The notes under the pieces were generated by a model. That model was not told where the DNA came from, did not search any database, and saw only the letters and a program-made list of their open reading frames with translations. A DNA stretch of 64,000 bases, taken from Coffea arabica (lineage: Eukaryota; Streptophyta; Magnoliopsida; Gentianales; Rubiaceae). Within the stretch, counting starts at the first letter, position 1; each line of letters starts with the position of its first letter. The position numbers and the translations under genes are program-made. Positions 58,715 to 64,000 of the stretch are shown here, piece after piece. The stretch lies in NCBI RefSeq assembly GCF_036785885.1, contig NC_092329.1, positions 3,534,001 through 3,598,000 of the forward strand, in the 5' to 3' direction.

Positions 58715-61700
58715 GAATAAAATTCACTTTACTTTAGCTAATTAAGATACAAGTCAAATTTAAATCCAATTTCAAGCTCGTGCAAGTAAATAAACAAACT
58801 TGAGTATTCTATTCTAGTGTTGGACCTGATTAAGTGGACCAAGATTTCGATCGAAAAGTCAACAGAGTCTGGAACAAGTTTACATTTGCAATGCCACCAT
58901 ATATTTTTGTATGGTCTCGGACTCATTTGACAACACTTGTGGTGCGCTTATTTTATGCAATGCATGTGTTGGATTCTTTATTCTTCTAAGATTTACGGAG
59001 TAGAACATGTAGCACTCATGGAAGTACTCTACTGTCCCAATGGTCAAGCTCACAAAGAAAGTTTAATCTACTTCACAATTCCATTCATTGCCTCGAACCC
59101 TCAAAAATGAGTTTAGGACTGGATCATGTGTCTCACGCATTCTTCTGAAGTAGAAAGCTACTACTCTTTTTTTTTTTTTTTTTAAACTTTGTCTTTGTGT
59201 GCCTCTAGCAAATATTCTTGTACATATACTGGATAGTCATGGTATATTTCGACAATTAAATTTAGTAACACATATTCTTGAAAAGAACAGTTTCTAGCAA
59301 CTGGCCTAATTTTTCAAAATTTTCCTTCTCGTAGGACAAATTGGTTCACATGGTAATCAAAAGTTAGGCAGGAGACCGAAACAATTTAAGGGAGAAAAAA
59401 CATCGGATCCCATAGGATTTATGGGAGATCAAAAGGGTGAATAAACGAAGCATAATTCTCGGCAATGCAAAATGCAAAAGAATCTTCACCTCTACTTGTT
59501 TGATTCTGTGCCAAGTACTTCAAGTTGAAGCAATGACCAAAGAATTGCGTGATCCATGGTCAGCACTTCAATTAAAGAGCTCATAAATGATAAAACTGGG
59601 TGATGAGCTATGTACAATTCAAGATTCCCATGCCAAGCAATTTTTCCTTGCAAGCTTTATGGAGATAGTTGATTGGAATTATATGCATTTGTCCTCAAAA
59701 CTGTGACGACATTAGTGATGGTTACTGTGTGGTCTGTAATCAGACCGTTAAACACTCACTTTGTCCTTCTCCTTTAAAAGACTTGGAGTTTTTCTCATTT
59801 AATTATCGCGTAAAAAGAGTGATCGTGACAATGCTTGATTAAAACTTTTGTCACAGAGAGGTTTTTTTTTTTTTTTTTTTGCATTTTTTTTTTGTGTGGT
59901 GGGGTAAAAGACTGTGTGAAATGAAACTAGGTTGATGCCCTAAAGTTTTTGGAGTCCATTTAACTTCCCATCAAAGGAAATGGAAGAAGCAAAAACCGGA
60001 GAAACATAATTCTCAGTTCTTGATGGAGTACAAGTGAAGAGGGCTCAAGTTATATATATATGTTATATGTGCAACCACAAATATTGAACAGCACACACGT
60101 TTGACCCCAAGAGACAAGAGGCCTTTATGAGGGACATGAGAACTTTCACTGATCTCTAATTAACTAACGTTTTTATTTATTGTGCGATACTAAATTGACG
60201 TCCCATCTGCTAAAGGAAAGAATGTCTACCACCGCAAAGGTTGGTTCACAAACATCATCATATTTTTTCTATCTCCTTATCTTTTGGAACATTTCATCAC
60301 CAAAATATCCCTTTAGCTTGTGTGTTGATTCAACCATTAGAGATCTTTGTTCCCAAATAAAAAATTCCCCTTTCTTTTCAGAGATTCTCTTGCAGTGTGG
60401 CATTCAAGCTTTTCTTGGCATATCTCACCATCAATGGACCACGTTTTCGGGGTAAGTTTGGACTTCTCCTGCACGTGAGAAAGTCGTCTTTTTGAGGTTT
60501 TTGCAATGCTACGCGTTCTTACGAGCATGGTATCATACAAGAAAAGAGGGACTTAATCCAACTAAAAGTGGATCAGCACCATATCACTAGAATTCTGACT
60601 TTTGAATAAAGGCTTCCCGCAAACATCCTCCAATTGTTGTAACTTATAACCAAACTTCCAATCATACGGAGGGGATCTTGGGGCCGAAGATCACACCAGT
60701 TCCTAAGGTAAAAAGGGAGAAAATCTAAAGGATTAAAGATGATAAGGATTCTTGATATAAGGGAGCAAACGCATTCTGCATTGCAGATTCCTATCTCAAA
60801 TTTTCCTGAATATTACCTGTGCGAAAGAGAAGGGCCCTCCACCCTGCATGTGGGCAGGAACTCAAAACCGCAGGACCCAATTAGCAAGTGGTCTAAAAAG
60901 GGAATTCCACCCCCTTCCTCCCTTTTTGGAGAATTTCCCATGTTCCCCTGCACAGTAAACGGCGACTATGGAGATCTCATTGTCTCTCAATCGCTTGATT
61001 TCATTTTCAGAAGTTCCTCATAATGGTCCTAGGCTCCTAGCGAGCTGGATGATAATCCACAAATAAAAAGTCTGGAGTTGGATGTCGACCTCTCTCATTA
61101 TTGATAACACATATACATGTATCATGGCCCCTCGAGAGGAAAACAAGAAAAGTGGCTACAGAAAAGTCTTGAACATCTGCATATATAATGGTACATGTGG
61201 TCAGCAGTTGGGAATTCTAACTGCAGCCAACCCCTCTTCCCTAGAACAGAAAAAAACAGAACAATAATTTCTTTTGGTGTCGTTAAAGGGCTATCATTTT
61301 ATAAATGCAACGTCCTATCAGATTGGAGAGCAAGAATCCTGGTTTTCCAACAGAGAATTGCCTGTACGCTAAAGTCTGTTATCCACAATATTATGTTAAG
61401 ATGTCTACATGAATCAATTGTCTTGAACTGAAAGTAGTCTTGAGGGGAACACCAAGTTACTAGGAAATACTTTGCTGTCTAACTGGTTATCTCTTTAATG
61501 GACTAGAGTCAAGATTTTAGTGAAGACATCAGTGCAGAAGAAGCTTTCCGCTGGTTACACTCAGGGCACATAATAGTCATTTTATGGTTCGGTTTACCAC
61601 AGATATAGCTATCATGTGATTTGTGATATGCAACTAGCAAAGAGTCGGTTTCATTCGTTAAGCTAAGGTTGGATAAAGAGATTAGTGGCTCATAAATTGG

Positions 61701-64000
61701 CTGAGTCTACAGCTGATTCTGAGATGTGGTGGTGAGATCCACCTTCTTTTGTTGATTCTGTCGTATGTTTTATTTTATCCCAAAAGAAAAAAAAGTCGAA
61801 CATGGCCACGTATGAGCCTGGTTGATATGAGAATTGACTTGTTCTTCTTATGGGCGTCTAGGCGGGATTAGGCTGCTGTCAAGATCATCAAGAATCCAAT
61901 TGTGATTTAAAGGCGCTTGTGTTGTATTGTCAAAATACCACGCCTTTGAAAGCTGACGCTCAGAAAGAGAAATTTCAGAACTTTGAAAGTCGACTCGGAG
62001 GCTCCAGTCAAGAGAACCGAATTTCTAGCCAATAGCCTAGAAGATCACCACACACACACACACACACACACCCCCCCCCCCCCCCCAAAAAACAAAAAAC
62101 AAAAAAAATACAGCTTAATGAGGATTTGTCCACTCAAGATGCGATCACCTTCAGCTTCAAGGAGTAACTCTTCTACATCTCGATTTTGATCCATCAGTCT
62201 TAAGAAATCTAGCATCTATTAAATCGGTCCAATTGGCCCAAACGTTTCCACTAGAACAGTCGCTTCAATCATCAGCAATCACAATAAACAGGACCTGCAA
62301 TGTGCCAGTGTACCATTTATTATCTCCCTGGTCGGCAAGCATATATGAGGCACCTGAGCTTAACTAAATCAGGATACCAAATCCAATCTGCTCACTTTTC
62401 TGATGCCCTTATATCTTTCTCAACAGAAGCCAAAGAATCTCAGGAAAGGATTAACATAACTTACCAAATTTACTACTACAAGTTGTGCAATGACCACCCG
62501 CCATCTCCAGCACAAAGACGACGTGTATATGAGGTGATCTTGTTTATGGAATGTGGAAACACTTGCTTAACAGCAACGTAACAAAATTCTAATTGTCTTG
62601 TTGAATTTAGTTATTGAAGTACTGTGTCAATTCATGCAGTTAGAACTGAGGTCGCATCTTAGATTTAATGCCCTATTTGCTCGTGATCAACTTAGCATAG
62701 TACGGAATCATATTCCAGTTTAAGCAGAAATGTAGCTAGACAATGGAGATCACAGTAAAACGAATCTAAGGTGGATCCTGATCAGATTGAGGGGCAAAGG
62801 CGAAGAACTGGTACTTAAAAGCAGGATAGCACCGTCAGGTACACTGGACCTCCTGTGCCCATATTAGATTTCAAGAATCACAAAAAGCAAGCAAATGTAA
62901 GAGTAACAGTAGAGTGTCATTCATTGGTCCAGTCATGCTAATTGTTAATTCTTTCACAGTTCTGTCTGAGACCAACGTCCAACGGTCGAAGGTTGCTAAA
63001 ATAGCTCTACAACAGGACAAAGTATATGATATACAGGTAAAAATATCAGTAAGAAACTGAAATTTCGCTTCAAGTATTGAGGGTTTTGCTGAATTATAGG
63101 GGAGAAGCTAACATCCCATTTCTAGATATGATAAAAAAATAGGCAGATGACATCAACCTGCGGCTGTCCAACTTGTGTAAGGGCTGCAGACCTGTTACCT
63201 CAGCTGATCAGAGGAGAAAAACAAAAAACTCCATCAATGGAGCAAACTCTGGACTGAAGCTCTTGGAATGTTGCTCAAAACATGATAAAACACCATTTCC
63301 AAGTCCGAGTAACCAATACAAGCACCAATCACGGAGAAATTGAGGGAAAGATAAACCATATTTCAAAGAAGGAGCGGCTACGTGTAATATCCTTAATCTT
63401 TTCCTTCTTCTGCAACTGCAGGACAACAGCTCCTGCAAATACTAGCCAAACTTGAAAATTAAAATGCCAAGAAATTGTATTCTGGTTGAGTATTTAAGAA
63501 GATAACATATATGGATGGACAAGATAAGATAAGAGTTCCATTTATCTCGCCATCCCTTTGTGGATGCACTGTCTTTAGACATATGCTCACTGGTTAGAAG
63601 ATGTAGACAAATATAAGGTGAAGTATTCTATCATTGACCAAAAAGAAAAACAAGATTGCCCTCCAATTCCAATATACTGCCATTGGTATAGAGAAGTGCT
63701 ATCCAAGAAGTACCAAATTATGTCAGAACAAATAGAAGACGTTTACCATTTCTTTTTCCCGTACACGTTTTTTGTGACAATTTCATATGGTTTTACTATC
63801 AATATAAGTGATAGTTGTAAATAGATAAAATGTCCCATATCAATATGTCAAGGAATTCCAGCCAGCGTTCATTTGTCAATTGGTTTTTAGATGGAACAAT
63901 CTAAACTTGACCACGTATAAGTATCATGAGGTTTGGAGATACATGTTCCATATAATACAAAAGAGATGGTATACCATAAATAATGCTTTAATAATAATCT
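58715..64000. other. 5.3-kb region without a supported gene
   Basis: T-runs lie at 59167-59183 and 59862-59880. A CA repeat followed by a run of C and then A-rich DNA lies at 62050-62110. Two small coding-like scraps are noted: minus strand 62117-62194 (DQNRDVEELLLEAEGDRILS), and plus strand 62960-63036, a 77-bp open segment bounded by ttctttcacag and gtaaaa. Neither connects to neighbouring exons that I can see. A gataagataag element and its inverted ttatct partner lie at 63524-63548. The rest is unassigned. Confidence 0.35.

Noticed and set aside
1-64000. CRISPR arrays, rRNA, tRNA genes, bacterial operons or viral genes
   Set aside because: None seen; the tandem arrays present have no spacer pattern and the genes are plant nuclear genes with introns.

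Overview
The window is nuclear DNA from a flowering plant, most likely a eudicot. Genes are split by short, T-rich introns with GT-AG borders. The products are plant-specific (gamma carbonic anhydrase, Tubby-like F-box protein, PPR protein, CBSX protein, phenylcoumaran benzylic ether reductase-like protein), and AT-rich intergenic DNA is filled with non-coding transposon derivatives. There is no sign of bacterial, organellar or viral sequence. I could not fix the species.

Left gene cluster (1-21 kb): the 5' part of a pfkB-family kinase (-, runs off the left edge), a complete five-exon gamma carbonic anhydrase (-), a small secreted or membrane-anchored protein (+), a five-exon PCBER/isoflavone-reductase-like gene (-), and a 150-residue plant protein of unknown function (-). 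Right gene cluster (45-56 kb): a Tubby-like F-box gene (+), a 700-residue proline-rich protein (-), a CBSX3-type mitochondrial CBS-domain protein (+) and a mitochondrial PPR protein of the NFD5 type (-). Every exon chain below was joined by hand. Each closes in frame, and most match the family's normal length. From memory, the pfkB, gamma-CA, NmrA/IFR-like and NFD5 genes are also neighbours in Arabidopsis (At1g19600, At1g19580, At1g19540, At1g19520), so this looks like a conserved block stretched by transposons.

The middle (21-43 kb) is transposon territory. Two large non-autonomous Helitrons of one family (about 5.2 and 7.7 kb) share matching 5' ends and a 3' hairpin followed by CTAG. Between them lie a hAT-type element with perfect 8-bp target duplications and a second MITE nested inside it, a broken pectin methylesterase gene, and diverged repeats. 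Elsewhere there is a foldback MITE with an almost pure pyrimidine interior (14.8-15.9 kb), two related solo-LTR-like elements in opposite orientation (16.5-18.2 and 56.5-58.1 kb; the second has TG...CA ends and a 5-bp duplication), and a three-armed foldback MITE (58.2-58.7 kb). From 58.7 kb to the right edge I can support no gene.

Several genes point to mitochondria: gamma-CA is a complex I subunit, CBSX3 acts in mitochondrial redox control, and NFD5 is a mitochondrial PPR protein. I take this as inherited linkage, not an operon-like unit. No new biochemical system is evident. The most notable observations are the Helitron pair, the strand-asymmetric MITE, the non-canonical GC-AG intron in the gamma-CA gene and the rearranged pectinesterase pseudogene.
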